Shown one piece after another: positions 1-8,955 of a stretch of DNA of 64,000 bases. Both the position numbers and the translations under genes were made by a program. This DNA is from Akkermansia sp. (GTDB lineage Bacteria; Verrucomicrobiota; Verrucomicrobiia; Verrucomicrobiales; Akkermansiaceae), in assembly GCF_020860705.1 (NCBI RefSeq), contig NZ_JAJBTT010000034.1, positions 45,928 through 109,927 on the forward strand. The letters run 5' to 3'. The notes under the pieces were generated by a model, which searched no databases, was not told where the DNA came from, and saw nothing but the letters and a program-made list of their open reading frames with translations. Position 1 is the first letter of the stretch, and each line of letters opens with the position of its first letter.

Positions 1-34
1 CTAATGAATTATGAATATGTTTGGAAATAATCCA

Positions 35-898
35 ATGAAAGTGTTTACCTTTCTCGCCATGCTGCACTGTATGGTAGGGCTGGGACATGCCCTACCTTCC
101 CCGGCGTGCCTGGACCCGTTTAAATCTCCCCCTGCAGAGCTGTCCGGCTTGCGGGAGAAGCTGGCGCAAGGGCGGCTGGGGGAGTTTTATACCGGGGCTC
201 GCTCCGTGCTGGGCCAATGCGCTTCCGTTGACAATAAGCAGATCACGAGGGAGGAGCTGGCGTTGCAGCTCTGGTTGTTCTATTATATCGCGGACACGCC
301 CCTTTATCCCGCCGACTACGACAAGACGACGCCGGAGAGCATTTTTGACAATAATGATCATGCCGTCAAACATGACATGTTTTCCTTCCTCTACGTGATG
401 AGCCGTGACGCCTCGCCGATGGCGCGCCGCCTCCATCTCCGGGGCAAGACGCTGTCCGACTTGCTGGCCACTTACGCGGCTTCCATCTATGCGCAGTTCC
501 GGAGCCATTACGATCCGGATTTGGAGGAGAAGCACGAGGCCCTAAAAAAGTCGTTTATCCCGTTAAACCGGAAGTATTTGGAAGAAGAGCTCAAGAAACG
601 TGATATCGTTTGCAATGTCAATCCCCAGTATTACGTCTTCCTCAACAAGCTGGCAGTAAACAATACCCGTAATGAATTGCTAAAGAATTATATTTCCGTT
701 CCCAGAATGAAGTACTTTGTGGAAATGCTGGTGAATCTGTTTCCGGGCCAGAGTGGGGCGGTGAAGAAATACTTCCGGATGGCGGGCTATGCGGACAGGG
801 AAATCTCGGACTTGGTCAATCAGACGCTGGGACGCACTCCGGCTACGGAATTTCTGTACAAGGGAATGCCGAAGGATATACAGAAGGCAAAACCGTAG
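35..898 (+). CDS. Exported protein of unknown function, tandem copy 1
   Basis: 287 aa. I do not recognise a named family. The first ~20 residues form a signal peptide (MKVFTFLAML, then GLGHA before LPSPACL). An ATG at 11 is in frame, but the ATG at 35 aligns with the start of copy 2 and puts the signal peptide at the N-terminus. The mature part looks alpha-helical and has few cysteines. Motifs shared with copy 2 and with the distant paralogue at 18597-19733 are GEFY, LWLFYYIA, a SHYDP segment, FPGQ followed by RMAGY, and a C-terminal LGRTP..EFLYKG. It sits 3 nt upstream of copy 2, so co-transcription is likely. Export is well supported; function is open. Confidence 0.8.
   Translation: MKVFTFLAMLHCMVGLGHALPSPACLDPFKSPPAELSGLREKLAQGRLGEFYTGARSVLGQCASVDNKQITREELALQLWLFYYIADTPLYPADYDKTTPESIFDNNDHAVKHDMFSFLYVMSRDASPMARRLHLRGKTLSDLLATYAASIYAQFRSHYDPDLEEKHEALKKSFIPLNRKYLEEELKKRDIVCNVNPQYYVFLNKLAVNNTRNELLKNYISVPRMKYFVEMLVNLFPGQSGAVKKYFRMAGYADREISDLVNQTLGRTPATEFLYKGMPKDIQKAKP
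364..772 (+). repeat. 409-bp block identical to 1228-1636 (copy A)
   Basis: Base-by-base reading shows no difference between 364-772 and 1228-1636 (offset 864). The flanking parts of the two genes differ at scattered sites. The block covers about codons 110-246 of tandem copy 1. Such a sharply bounded identical patch suggests gene conversion or a very recent exchange. Confidence 0.85.
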
Positions 899-901
899 GC
901 C

Positions 902-1762
902 ATGAAGTTGGGATGCATCATACTGTTGTTGTGTGCGGCGGCGTTGAGCCATGCCGTTCCCTCTCCGGCGTGTTTGGACCCGTTTAAATCTCCTCCTGCA
1001 GAGCTGTCCGGTTTGCGGGAGAAGCTGGCGCAAGGGTGGTTGGGGGAGTTTTATACCGAGGCGCGCTCCGTGCTGAGCCAATGCGCTTCTGTTAACAATA
1101 AGCAGATCACGCGGGAGGAGCTGGCGTTGCAGCTCTGGCTGTTCTATTATATCGCGGAAACGCCCCTTTATCTCGCCGACTACGACAAGGCGACGCCGGA
1201 GAGCATTTTTGACGATAATGATTTGGACGTCAAACATGACATGTTTTCCTTCCTCTACGTGATGAGCCGTGACGCCTCGCCGATGGCGCGCCGCCTCCAT
1301 CTCCGGGGCAAGACGCTGTCCGACTTGCTGGCCACTTACGCGGCTTCCATCTATGCGCAGTTCCGGAGCCATTACGATCCGGATTTGGAGGAGAAGCACG
1401 AGGCCCTAAAAAAGTCGTTTATCCCGTTAAACCGGAAGTATTTGGAAGAAGAGCTCAAGAAACGTGATATCGTTTGCAATGTCAATCCCCAGTATTACGT
1501 CTTCCTCAACAAGCTGGCAGTAAACAATACCCGTAATGAATTGCTAAAGAATTATATTTCCGTTCCCAGAATGAAGTACTTTGTGGAAATGCTGGTGAAT
1601 CTGTTTCCGGGCCAGAGTGGGGCGGTGAAGAAATACCTCCGGATGGCGGGTTATGCGGACAGGGAAATCCCGGACTTGCTCAATCAGACTCTGGGACGCA
1701 CCCCGGCTACGGAATTTCTGTACAAGGGAATGGTGGAGGATGTACAGAAGGCGAACCCGTAG
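902..1762 (+). CDS. Exported protein of unknown function, tandem copy 2
   Basis: 286 aa, near-duplicate of the gene just upstream. The signal peptide is MKLGCIILLLCAAALSHA, followed by VPSPACLDPF. The mature protein has the same conserved motifs as copy 1 (GEFY, LWLFYYIA, HYDP, FPGQ, RMAGY, LGRTP, LYKGM). Substitutions cluster in the N-terminal third and the last ~40 residues; the middle is identical to copy 1 even at DNA level. The junction (stop codon, three bases, ATGAAG) recurs between copies 1, 2 and the remnant of copy 3, so the duplicated unit includes the junction. Role unknown. Confidence 0.85.
   Translation: MKLGCIILLLCAAALSHAVPSPACLDPFKSPPAELSGLREKLAQGWLGEFYTEARSVLSQCASVNNKQITREELALQLWLFYYIAETPLYLADYDKATPESIFDDNDLDVKHDMFSFLYVMSRDASPMARRLHLRGKTLSDLLATYAASIYAQFRSHYDPDLEEKHEALKKSFIPLNRKYLEEELKKRDIVCNVNPQYYVFLNKLAVNNTRNELLKNYISVPRMKYFVEMLVNLFPGQSGAVKKYLRMAGYADREIPDLLNQTLGRTPATEFLYKGMVEDVQKANP
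1228..1636 (+). repeat. 409-bp block identical to 364-772 (copy B)
   Basis: Second half of the identical pair inside tandem copy 2. The first mismatches are at 1227 and 1637 (against 363 and 773). Confidence 0.85.
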
Positions 1763-1765
1763 GCC

Positions 1766-1861
1766 ATGAAGTTGGGTTTTATCATGCTGTTGTGGTGTGC
1801 GGCAGCGGGGCATGCCGTTCCTTCTCCAGATGCATGGTATTTTTGTTACGGGGTGCGTTGA
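1766..1861 (+). pseudogene. Truncated third tandem copy (signal peptide only)
   Basis: Starting 3 nt after the copy 2 stop, a 31-codon frame encodes a signal peptide very close to copy 2 (MKLGFIMLLWCAAAGHAVPSP). It then leaves the family after the VPSP that follows the cleavage region and stops at 1859-1861. This is best read as what remains of a third tandem member after deletion. A real secreted 10-residue peptide is possible but has no support. Confidence 0.7.
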
Positions 1862-2022
1862 GGAAAACATTATTGTGAAAATCGTGGAGTTTGATACGGT
1901 CAGTATCGGCAGGTTCTCTCCGGAATAGGCCGTTCCGTTGCAGGCCGGTGCGGAATATGCCGCAAGGTAGGGTTCTGCGGTGCAGCCGCTTTTCCATCAA
2001 GGGCGTTACGTATTCCTTCTGC

Positions 2023-2658
2023 ATGAATGATTCCATGAACGAGTATTGCTGTTGCCGGTGCGGCGCCGTGCTGCCGGAGGAGGACGTTAACCTGGCCACC
2101 GGGTTTGCCCTGTGCCGTTCCTGCGGCCATGCGGGGAGGGCTGATAATGTGGAAAGGCCGCGTTATATCACCCTGGACAAGTGCAGCATGAATGGAAGAA
2201 GACTGGTTTATCGCCGGATGAACTGGGGTGGGATTTGCTTGCTGGTCTTTGCCGTAATGTGGAATTGGGTGATGGCCGCTTTTTTGTCCAATATTTTTTC
2301 TTCCGCCCGCAGTGATATGCATGCGGTGTTGCTGCTATTCTTCATGCTTCCATTTGTGCTGGCCGGCATCGTTATTCCTGCCATTGGGCTGCTCTTTCTG
2401 TTCGGGAGAATAGTGGTGGAAGTGGGACAGGGGCAGGGAAGAGTGTTCCGGGGCGTAGGACCGGTGGGATGGAGTTGGTATTTTTCCCTTTCCGGCATGG
2501 AGACGGCACGGGTTGTGAAAATGCACACATCCAGGGGGAACTTCTGGCTTGTTTCCGTTCCGCAGCCGAACGGGAAGGATTTCCTTTTCGGCTGGGCGAA
2601 TCGGGATGAGAAGGCTGCTGAGTATATTTGTACATGGCTGAACCGGAAGTCCATTTAG
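2023..2658 (+). CDS. Zinc-ribbon, two-pass membrane protein (paralogue 1)
   Basis: 211 aa. An N-terminal zinc ribbon (CCRC near residues 10-13 and CRSC about 25 residues later) is followed by two hydrophobic segments (GICLLVFAVMWNWVMAAFL, and a long one around LLLFFMLPFVLAGIVIPAI). A beta-rich C-terminal domain contains FRGVGPVGWSW and ends in a PNGKDFLFGW segment. The frame is open from 1891, but ATG 2023 places the cysteines where the paralogues at 2826 and 7933 have them, and a -10-like TATTCC lies 6 nt before it. Function unknown; a membrane-tethered zinc-binding sensor or assembly factor would fit the architecture but is a guess. Confidence 0.7.
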   Translation: MNDSMNEYCCCRCGAVLPEEDVNLATGFALCRSCGHAGRADNVERPRYITLDKCSMNGRRLVYRRMNWGGICLLVFAVMWNWVMAAFLSNIFSSARSDMHAVLLLFFMLPFVLAGIVIPAIGLLFLFGRIVVEVGQGQGRVFRGVGPVGWSWYFSLSGMETARVVKMHTSRGNFWLVSVPQPNGKDFLFGWANRDEKAAEYICTWLNRKSI

Positions 2659-2825
2659 GAAGAGTACCATGCGGCGTGGCGGATTAAGTTGTTTCCGGCC
2701 ACCCCCTGTTCATGGGGGGAATCGGCAACGGGAGCGGGAGATGATGGGGAATGAAACCAGGGTTGTTCGATGGGTAAGATGTATTTATCTTTGCAGAGCC
2801 GGAAAATATGTTAGATTCGCCGTCA

Positions 2826-3488
2826 ATGGCTGACCCGATTGAATTGAAATGCCCCCAGTGCGGCTTCCCGCTGGCGATGGAAGATGTGAATGTAGCTGCG
2901 GATATAGTCCTGTGCCGCTCCTGCAATTGCGCAGGCAGGTTTTCCGAGCTGGTTCGGGAGGAGAGAGATGAGAAAATGCTGGAGTCCGTTCCACCCCGCA
3001 TGAATGTGGTGAAGACGCCGCGCGGCCTGGAAGTGACGTACAGGAAATCAAAGGCCATCGGATTTTTCTTTTTGTTCTTTGCCTTGTTCTGGAACGGCTT
3101 TTTATCCGTTTTCCTATTTAGCTCTTTTGGAAATGGGAAAAACGTCAATTTGGTTGAACAGCTGTTTTTCCTTCCTTTTATCCTGGTAGGGATTGGGATG
3201 CTGGCCACCGCCGTTTATGTATTGTTCGGCCGCATGACGCTGACGTTGAATCCCGGCAAAGGAGAGTTGTTCCGCGGGGTGGGAGACATGGGGCGCCGCC
3301 AGAAGTTTGTACTGGCCAAGGATGCCCGCATTTCCATTGAAGACTGCAACATGCGGCAGAATAACAGAGTGTTGCACAAGATCGTAGTGGAACAGCCGGG
3401 AGGCAAGCCGTTCCAGTTTGGTACGGGAATAGCGGAAGATGAGGCCCAGGAATATGTGGCAGCGTTGCTGCGGCAGATGAGGGAGTAG
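2826..3488 (+). CDS. Zinc-ribbon, two-pass membrane protein (paralogue 2)
   Basis: 220 aa. Begins MADPIELKCPQCGFPL; the second zinc knuckle is CRSC after EDVNVAADIVL. Two membrane segments (around IGFFFLFFALFWNGFLSVFL and LFFLPFILVGIGMLA) precede a soluble domain with GKGELFRGVGDMG and VEQPGGKPFQFG. An earlier in-frame ATG at 2808 adds MLDSPS; 2826 was preferred because it matches the N-terminus of the paralogue at 7933. Same architecture as its neighbours at 2023 and 7277 and as the pseudogene that follows at once. No enzyme motif is visible and the role is unknown. Confidence 0.75.
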   Translation: MADPIELKCPQCGFPLAMEDVNVAADIVLCRSCNCAGRFSELVREERDEKMLESVPPRMNVVKTPRGLEVTYRKSKAIGFFFLFFALFWNGFLSVFLFSSFGNGKNVNLVEQLFFLPFILVGIGMLATAVYVLFGRMTLTLNPGKGELFRGVGDMGRRQKFVLAKDARISIEDCNMRQNNRVLHKIVVEQPGGKPFQFGTGIAEDEAQEYVAALLRQMRE

Positions 3489-3519
3489 CTTGCGGAGGGG
3501 GTGCTGCAGGCTTTATTGC

Positions 3520-3852
3520 ATGGAAAAGACAGGGGAAGGGCTCCAATGTTCGCTCTTCACCATTCCTTTTATACTGGTGGGCGCCGTCGCGCTGTTTGAA
3601 GCGGTGTTTCTGTTGTTCGGCACGATAAGTCTGTCGTTGAGGCCTGGCCGGGGGTGAGGCGGCCGGGGAGTATGAGGCTTGGGGTGGAGGCGGCGTTTCC
3701 GCCTGGCGAAGGGAGCCCGCGTTGCATGGGTATGTGAGAACGGCGGGATGTTTATTTCCGTGGAGCAGCCATCCGGCAGACCGTTCGTATTCGACGTGAC
3801 AGCTATGGAAAGGGAAGTAGGGAAGTATGTTGCCGCAGTTCTCGGACAGTGA
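3520..3852 (+). pseudogene. Decayed zinc-ribbon membrane protein (paralogue 3)
   Basis: One reading frame (phase of 3520) still matches paralogue 2. TIPFILVGAVALFEAVFLLFG matches its second membrane segment and LSLRPGRG matches LTLNPGKG. Then come in-frame stops at 3655-3657 and shortly after, then a recognisable tail (SVEQPSGRPFVF and VGKYVAAVLGQ) with a natural stop at 3850-3852. The zinc ribbon and first membrane segment are lost. Frame retention with two stop codons and an N-terminal deletion indicates a fairly recent pseudogene derived from the gene just upstream. Confidence 0.8.
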
Positions 3853-3870
3853 AAGGAATAAGTTTTTTGA

Positions 3871-3898
3871 TTGATCCACCTTTGGCGGTACGTATATT
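3871..3898 (+). promoter_or_regulatory. Putative sigma70-type promoter of the sulfatase gene
   Basis: TTGATC (3871-3876), 16-nt spacer, TATATT (3893-3898). The -10 box ends only 6 nt before the ATG at 3905, so transcription would begin at or next to the start codon (leaderless mRNA). Confidence 0.5.
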
Positions 3899-3904
3899 GG
3901 CTGA

Positions 3905-5302
3905 ATGATAGGCAAACTATGCACGGCACTGGTCTTTGCGGGGCTTTTTTGTTCCGTGGCTGCGGTGGAAGCTCATGCCGCCGTTAGACCGAACATGATC
4001 GTTATTCTGGCGGATGACCTCGGATATGGAGATTTGGGATGCACGGGTTCCAAGCAGATCATGACTCCTTCCCTTGACCGGCTGGCAAAGGAAGGCGTCT
4101 TTTGTTCCCGGGCGTATGTGACGGCGCCGATGTGTTCCCCATCCCGCATGGGGTTGATGACGGGCCGTTTTCCGAAGCGCTACGGCATCACCACGAATCC
4201 CAATATCAAGGTGGATTACCTTCCGGAGTCCCACTACGGACTGCCCCAGACGGAGAAGCTGATTCCTGAGTATTTGGAGCCTTACGGCTACCGGAGCGCC
4301 GTGTTCGGCAAGTGGCACCTGGGGCACACCAAGGGGTACACGCCCCCGGAACGGGGATTTACCCGCTGGTGGGGATTCCTGGGCGGCTCCCGCGATTATT
4401 TTCCCCGGAAAAAGGAGATAGAGGGCTTGAATCCGTCCGCCATTGAATCCAATTTCACGGACAAAACGGACATTACCTACCTGACGGACGACATTACGGA
4501 CAGGGCCGTGGAGTTTCTGGACGAAGCGAAGACGGATAAGAAGCCGTTTTTCATGTTCGTTTCCTATAATGCACCGCATTGGCCCATGCAGGCCAAGCCG
4601 GAGGACATAGCCCTGTTCAAAAATATCCAGAACCGGGACCGCCGGATTTACTGCGCCATGGTGTACGCGATGGATAAGGGAATAGGCCGTATTCTGGATA
4701 CCTTGAAGAAGGATGGGCTGGAGAAGGATACGATCGTTGTGTTTTTGTCGGACAATGGCGGCGCTCCGGAAGCCCCCTCCTGCAATGCCCCTTTCCGGGG
4801 AGCCAAGAGGCAGCATTTTGAAGGAGGCGTGCGCGTGCCTTTCATCATCAAATATCCGGCGGACAAGAGGCTGATCCCTGGAAGCGTTTGCAGGCAGCCC
4901 GTTTCCACGGTGGACCTGCTTCCCGCCTTGCTGAAGGCAAACGGCCATCAAATTCCGCAGAAGCTGGATGGCATGGACATTCTGGAGCTGGTAGGCAATA
5001 AGAAGGCTTCCGTTCCCCGGACGTTCTTCTGGTGCACGGATTACACGTCTGCCGTTCTGGACGGGGATTTAAAGTACCTGCTGGTGGCGGACCGGGCGCC
5101 GCAGTTTTACAGCGTTACGGATGACCCCCAGGAGCAGAAGGATTTATACTTTTCCAAACATCAGGATGCGGATTCCCTGGCCAGGAAGCTGGGAACCTAC
5201 CTGACCATAACGCCCGCATGCCGTTTCCCGGACAGCATAAGCTGGTCTTCCAAGTTGATGCGGGAGTATGATAAGACCACGCCGGACCAACAGCCTGAGT
5301 AA
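3905..5302 (+). CDS. Sulfatase (arylsulfatase family), exported
   Basis: 465 aa. A signal peptide (MIGKLCTALVFAGLFCSVAA...AHA) is followed by the type I sulfatase fold. Metal-binding aspartates are in ILADDLGYGD (residues 35-44). The modification motif C77-S-P-S-R supplies the cysteine that becomes formylglycine. GKWHLGH and the downstream SDNGG metal site complete the active site. A cysteine-type sulfatase needs a separate maturase, which is not in this window. In a gut mucin degrader the likely substrates are sulfated host glycans, but substrate cannot be read from the sequence. It stands alone with its own apparent promoter. Confidence 0.93.
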   Translation: MIGKLCTALVFAGLFCSVAAVEAHAAVRPNMIVILADDLGYGDLGCTGSKQIMTPSLDRLAKEGVFCSRAYVTAPMCSPSRMGLMTGRFPKRYGITTNPNIKVDYLPESHYGLPQTEKLIPEYLEPYGYRSAVFGKWHLGHTKGYTPPERGFTRWWGFLGGSRDYFPRKKEIEGLNPSAIESNFTDKTDITYLTDDITDRAVEFLDEAKTDKKPFFMFVSYNAPHWPMQAKPEDIALFKNIQNRDRRIYCAMVYAMDKGIGRILDTLKKDGLEKDTIVVFLSDNGGAPEAPSCNAPFRGAKRQHFEGGVRVPFIIKYPADKRLIPGSVCRQPVSTVDLLPALLKANGHQIPQKLDGMDILELVGNKKASVPRTFFWCTDYTSAVLDGDLKYLLVADRAPQFYSVTDDPQEQKDLYFSKHQDADSLARKLGTYLTITPACRFPDSISWSSKLMREYDKTTPDQQPE

Positions 5303-5486
5303 AGTTGAACGGGATATCAGCCGGGTTCAGGGAAGCGTTCGCAGCCAATCCTTTTCTACAGGAAATCTGCTCTCCTTCAAGCTGGACTGGGCATAGACCA
5401 GGGCCGCCAGGCCTGAAAGTGCAGCCGGAACGATCATCCGGACTGTCATGTCCGTTGATTTGTACGGGTCCCTGGTTCCGTTTTTC

Positions 5487-5515
5487 ATCAAAAAAGCGCC
5501 TTATTTAAGGCGCTT
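5487..5515 (-). terminator. Rho-independent terminator overlapping the divIC stop codon
   Basis: A 10-bp perfect stem (5494-5503 and 5506-5515, loop TT) is followed on the minus strand by a run of T. The stop codon TTA/TAA at 5501-5503 is part of the stem, so the last codons of the gene double as terminator. Confidence 0.8.
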
Positions 5516-5869
5516 GGGTTCCGCCATGCGGAGGATATGCTCTCCGGGAAGGGCCAGGTTGCCCTTGTCCCGTGCGATCATTTCAAAATAATGGGGATCC
5601 TGTGAAATCCAGATGAATTCATTCTTGGACTGCTCCATCTGCTCCCTGGCTTTTTCCAGATGCGCCTGAAGGAAAGAACGCTCATGCTCCAGGGAGCGCA
5701 GATCCTTCCACGGCTTGAAACACACCAGGGAGAGCAGCATAGTCAGGCACAGGGCCAGGACGATGGCAAAAAGACGCAGAGCCCTCTGGACGATCAGGGC
5801 ACGTTTTTCCCGGCGGATTTCAAGTTCCGCCAAAGTAAAACGATGGTAATAGCGGCGTCTCCAGAGCAT
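5501..5869 (-). CDS. FtsB/DivIC-like septum formation initiator
   Basis: 122 aa. A short basic cytoplasmic N-terminus precedes one membrane helix (around LFAIVLALCLTMLLSLVCF). A coiled coil follows (LRSLEHERSFLQAHLEKARE...), then the characteristic ending DPHYFEMIARDKGNLALPGEH and ILRM, close to the ARDKYGMxxPGE signature of FtsB/DivIC. These proteins form part of the divisome bridge with FtsL and FtsQ/DivIB. It lies 28 nt downstream of enolase on the same strand, the same order as eno-ftsB in Proteobacteria, which supports the call. Confidence 0.82.
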   Translation of the reverse strand: MLWRRRYYHRFTLAELEIRREKRALIVQRALRLFAIVLALCLTMLLSLVCFKPWKDLRSLEHERSFLQAHLEKAREQMEQSKNEFIWISQDPHYFEMIARDKGNLALPGEHILRMAEPKRLK

Positions 5870-5897
5870 TCTTTGCAGTCAAACAACATATTTTTGA

Positions 5898-7253
<1,356 letters not shown>

Positions 7254-7276
7254 TCATGAGCGTGAAAATCCCGGGT

Positions 7277-7933
7277 TCAAGCACGGAACTGACGCAGAAC
7301 GGAGGCGATATATTCCAGCGCCTCCGGGTCTGAAATACCGCCGGAAAAGGAAAAAGGCCTTCCCGCCGGTTGAGGTACGGCTATATGATAATAGTCAGCC
7401 TTTTCCCCTTCCTTGCGTTCCATCATGATCCCGGCCTGGGCGGGGAGGAGGAAGGACCATGTGGACCCCACCGGGCCAATGCCCCGGAAGAGAGAGGCTT
7501 TTCCCGGTTCCACCCGGAGCACGGCCTTTCCCAGCATCACGTCCAGGCAGAGAAAAATGAGGCAGGCTTCCATGATGGCAAAGAAGGTGGTGAAGACGGG
7601 CAGGGCGAAGTCCGTTTTTCCCGGCCCGGAGGACAGGAAGACGAGCACCAGCGTGATGAGTCCCCAGATGATGGTCAATCCCAGGTAGAAAAGCTTTTGG
7701 GAAACGGAGTGCCTGTACGTGAGCGTAACTTTCCCGTTGGCAGATTCCACCGTCAGATGTTTGGGCGGAGCGGCAGGAGATTTCCGGAATTCGTATTCCC
7801 GGACCAGGGAGGACCAGAGGATGGAAACGCCGCAGCACCCGCAGGTGACCGTATCCCGGGGGTCATCCACATCCGCCGCGGAAAAGGGGGTGCCGCATTT
7901 TGGGCATTTGAATTGTTCAAGTCTGGGAGGCAT
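7277..7933 (-). CDS. Zinc-ribbon, two-pass membrane protein (paralogue 4)
   Basis: 218 aa. Starts MPPRLEQFKCPKCGTPF with a second pair of cysteines in TCGCCG, then two hydrophobic segments (around LFYLGLTIIWGLITLVLVFL and FTTFFAIMEACLIFLCL). The C-terminal domain has GKASLFRGIGPVGSTWSF and VPQPAGRPFSFSG, matching the proteins encoded at 2023 and 2826. The frame stays open far upstream, but ATG 7933 gives the N-terminus shared by the family. It is 3.8 kb from the others and on the opposite strand, so not part of the tandem cluster. Function unknown. Confidence 0.75.
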   Translation of the reverse strand: MPPRLEQFKCPKCGTPFSAADVDDPRDTVTCGCCGVSILWSSLVREYEFRKSPAAPPKHLTVESANGKVTLTYRHSVSQKLFYLGLTIIWGLITLVLVFLSSGPGKTDFALPVFTTFFAIMEACLIFLCLDVMLGKAVLRVEPGKASLFRGIGPVGSTWSFLLPAQAGIMMERKEGEKADYYHIAVPQPAGRPFSFSGGISDPEALEYIASVLRQFRA

Positions 7934-8081
7934 GGGGGATGGTTTTCTGGACTGTGCGCAGGTTAGCACAGGAAACCGGGAGCCGCCATTTATTTTTAGG
8001 CGGTTTTCCGGAGGGAACGGGGACCATCCCGTGGGAAGGTTTCCGCCACGGGGCTTCCCTGCTCCATACGGGAATTCTCCC

Positions 8082-8110
8082 TTGTGCGGAGCATGGCCCC
8101 CTTGTAGGAT
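8082..8110 (+). promoter_or_regulatory. Putative promoter of the AlkD-like gene
   Basis: TTGTGC (8082-8087), 17-nt spacer, TAGGAT (8105-8110). The -10 box ends 6 nt before ATG 8117, consistent with a leaderless transcript. Confidence 0.45.
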
Positions 8111-8116
8111 GCGCCC

Positions 8117-8812
8117 ATGATTGAGAGAAGGCGGCAGTTGAGGGAGAAGATGGAAGCATTGGCGGAACCGGCGTTTCAGCAGTTTTCCGCTTCCCTGATC
8201 CCAGGCGTCAACCGCCTGCTGGGCGTCCGGCTGCCTGTGCTCCGGAACCTTGCGCGTGAGGAGGTTCGGGGAAATTGGCGGGAGCTGCTGGAATATCCAG
8301 CCAGGGAACCGTATGCGGAGGAAGTGATGCTGGACGGCATGCTGATAAGCCTGGCGCGGATGGAGCCGGAGGAACGCCTGGAACATGTTGCGCGCTTCGT
8401 GCCCCGCATGGATAACTGGGCTGTTTGCGATACGTTCTGTTCCGGATTGAAGTTCAGCAAAAAGCATCCGGCCCTGGTATGGGAGTTCATCCAGCCGTAT
8501 TTAAAGTCCTCCCGTGTTTATGATGTCCGCTTTGCCGTGGTGATGATGCTGGCCCATTTCATTACGGAGGATTACGTGGAGCAGGTTTTGGTTCTGCTGG
8601 ACGGCGTGCGGCATGAGGATTATTACGTGAACATGGCGGTGGCCTGGGCGGTTTCCGTCTGTTACGTGAAGTTCCCGGGGCTGACGCTGGAATATTTGAG
8701 GAATTCCTCCCTGCCGGATTTCACTTATAACAAGGCCTTGCAGAAAATTATTGAATCCCTGCGGGTTAGTAGGGAAGACAAGGATTTGATGCAGAGCATG
8801 AAACGCAAATAG
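8117..8812 (+). CDS. AlkD-like DNA alkylation repair protein
   Basis: 231 aa, an all-helical HEAT-like repeat protein. Family signatures are [13 protein letters not shown] near the N-terminus, the [10 protein letters not shown] helix, and [15 protein letters not shown], the D-N-W-x-x-x-D segment typical of AlkC/AlkD DNA glycosylases that excise bulky or positively charged alkylated bases. The C-terminal [13 protein letters not shown] is also typical. Not in an operon: the gene upstream is divergent and dapL has its own upstream region. The family assignment is firm; lesion specificity cannot be read. Confidence 0.85.
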   Translation: MIERRRQLREKMEALAEPAFQQFSASLIPGVNRLLGVRLPVLRNLAREEVRGNWRELLEYPAREPYAEEVMLDGMLISLARMEPEERLEHVARFVPRMDNWAVCDTFCSGLKFSKKHPALVWEFIQPYLKSSRVYDVRFAVVMMLAHFITEDYVEQVLVLLDGVRHEDYYVNMAVAWAVSVCYVKFPGLTLEYLRNSSLPDFTYNKALQKIIESLRVSREDKDLMQSMKRK

Positions 8813-8955
8813 GCAGGCGCTGCTGCGTTTGGACGGCGGAGGGAGCGGGAACCGGGCTGCACGGGATGGTGGCGCAGGGAGGGGCGGCATGCCGGAACAG
8901 GGCCTTGATTCCTTTCCGTGCAAGGTATGGAATGGACACACTTACTATTAAAACC

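Noticed and set aside
11..34. Earlier start codon for tandem copy 1
   Set aside because: It adds eight residues ahead of the signal peptide and does not align with copy 2.
1766..1861. Functional small secreted peptide
   Set aside because: Its sequence is simply the family signal peptide followed by unrelated residues; a truncated copy explains it better.
7265..7290. tRNA-like GGTTCAA segment
   Set aside because: No acceptor stem or cloverleaf can be formed around it.
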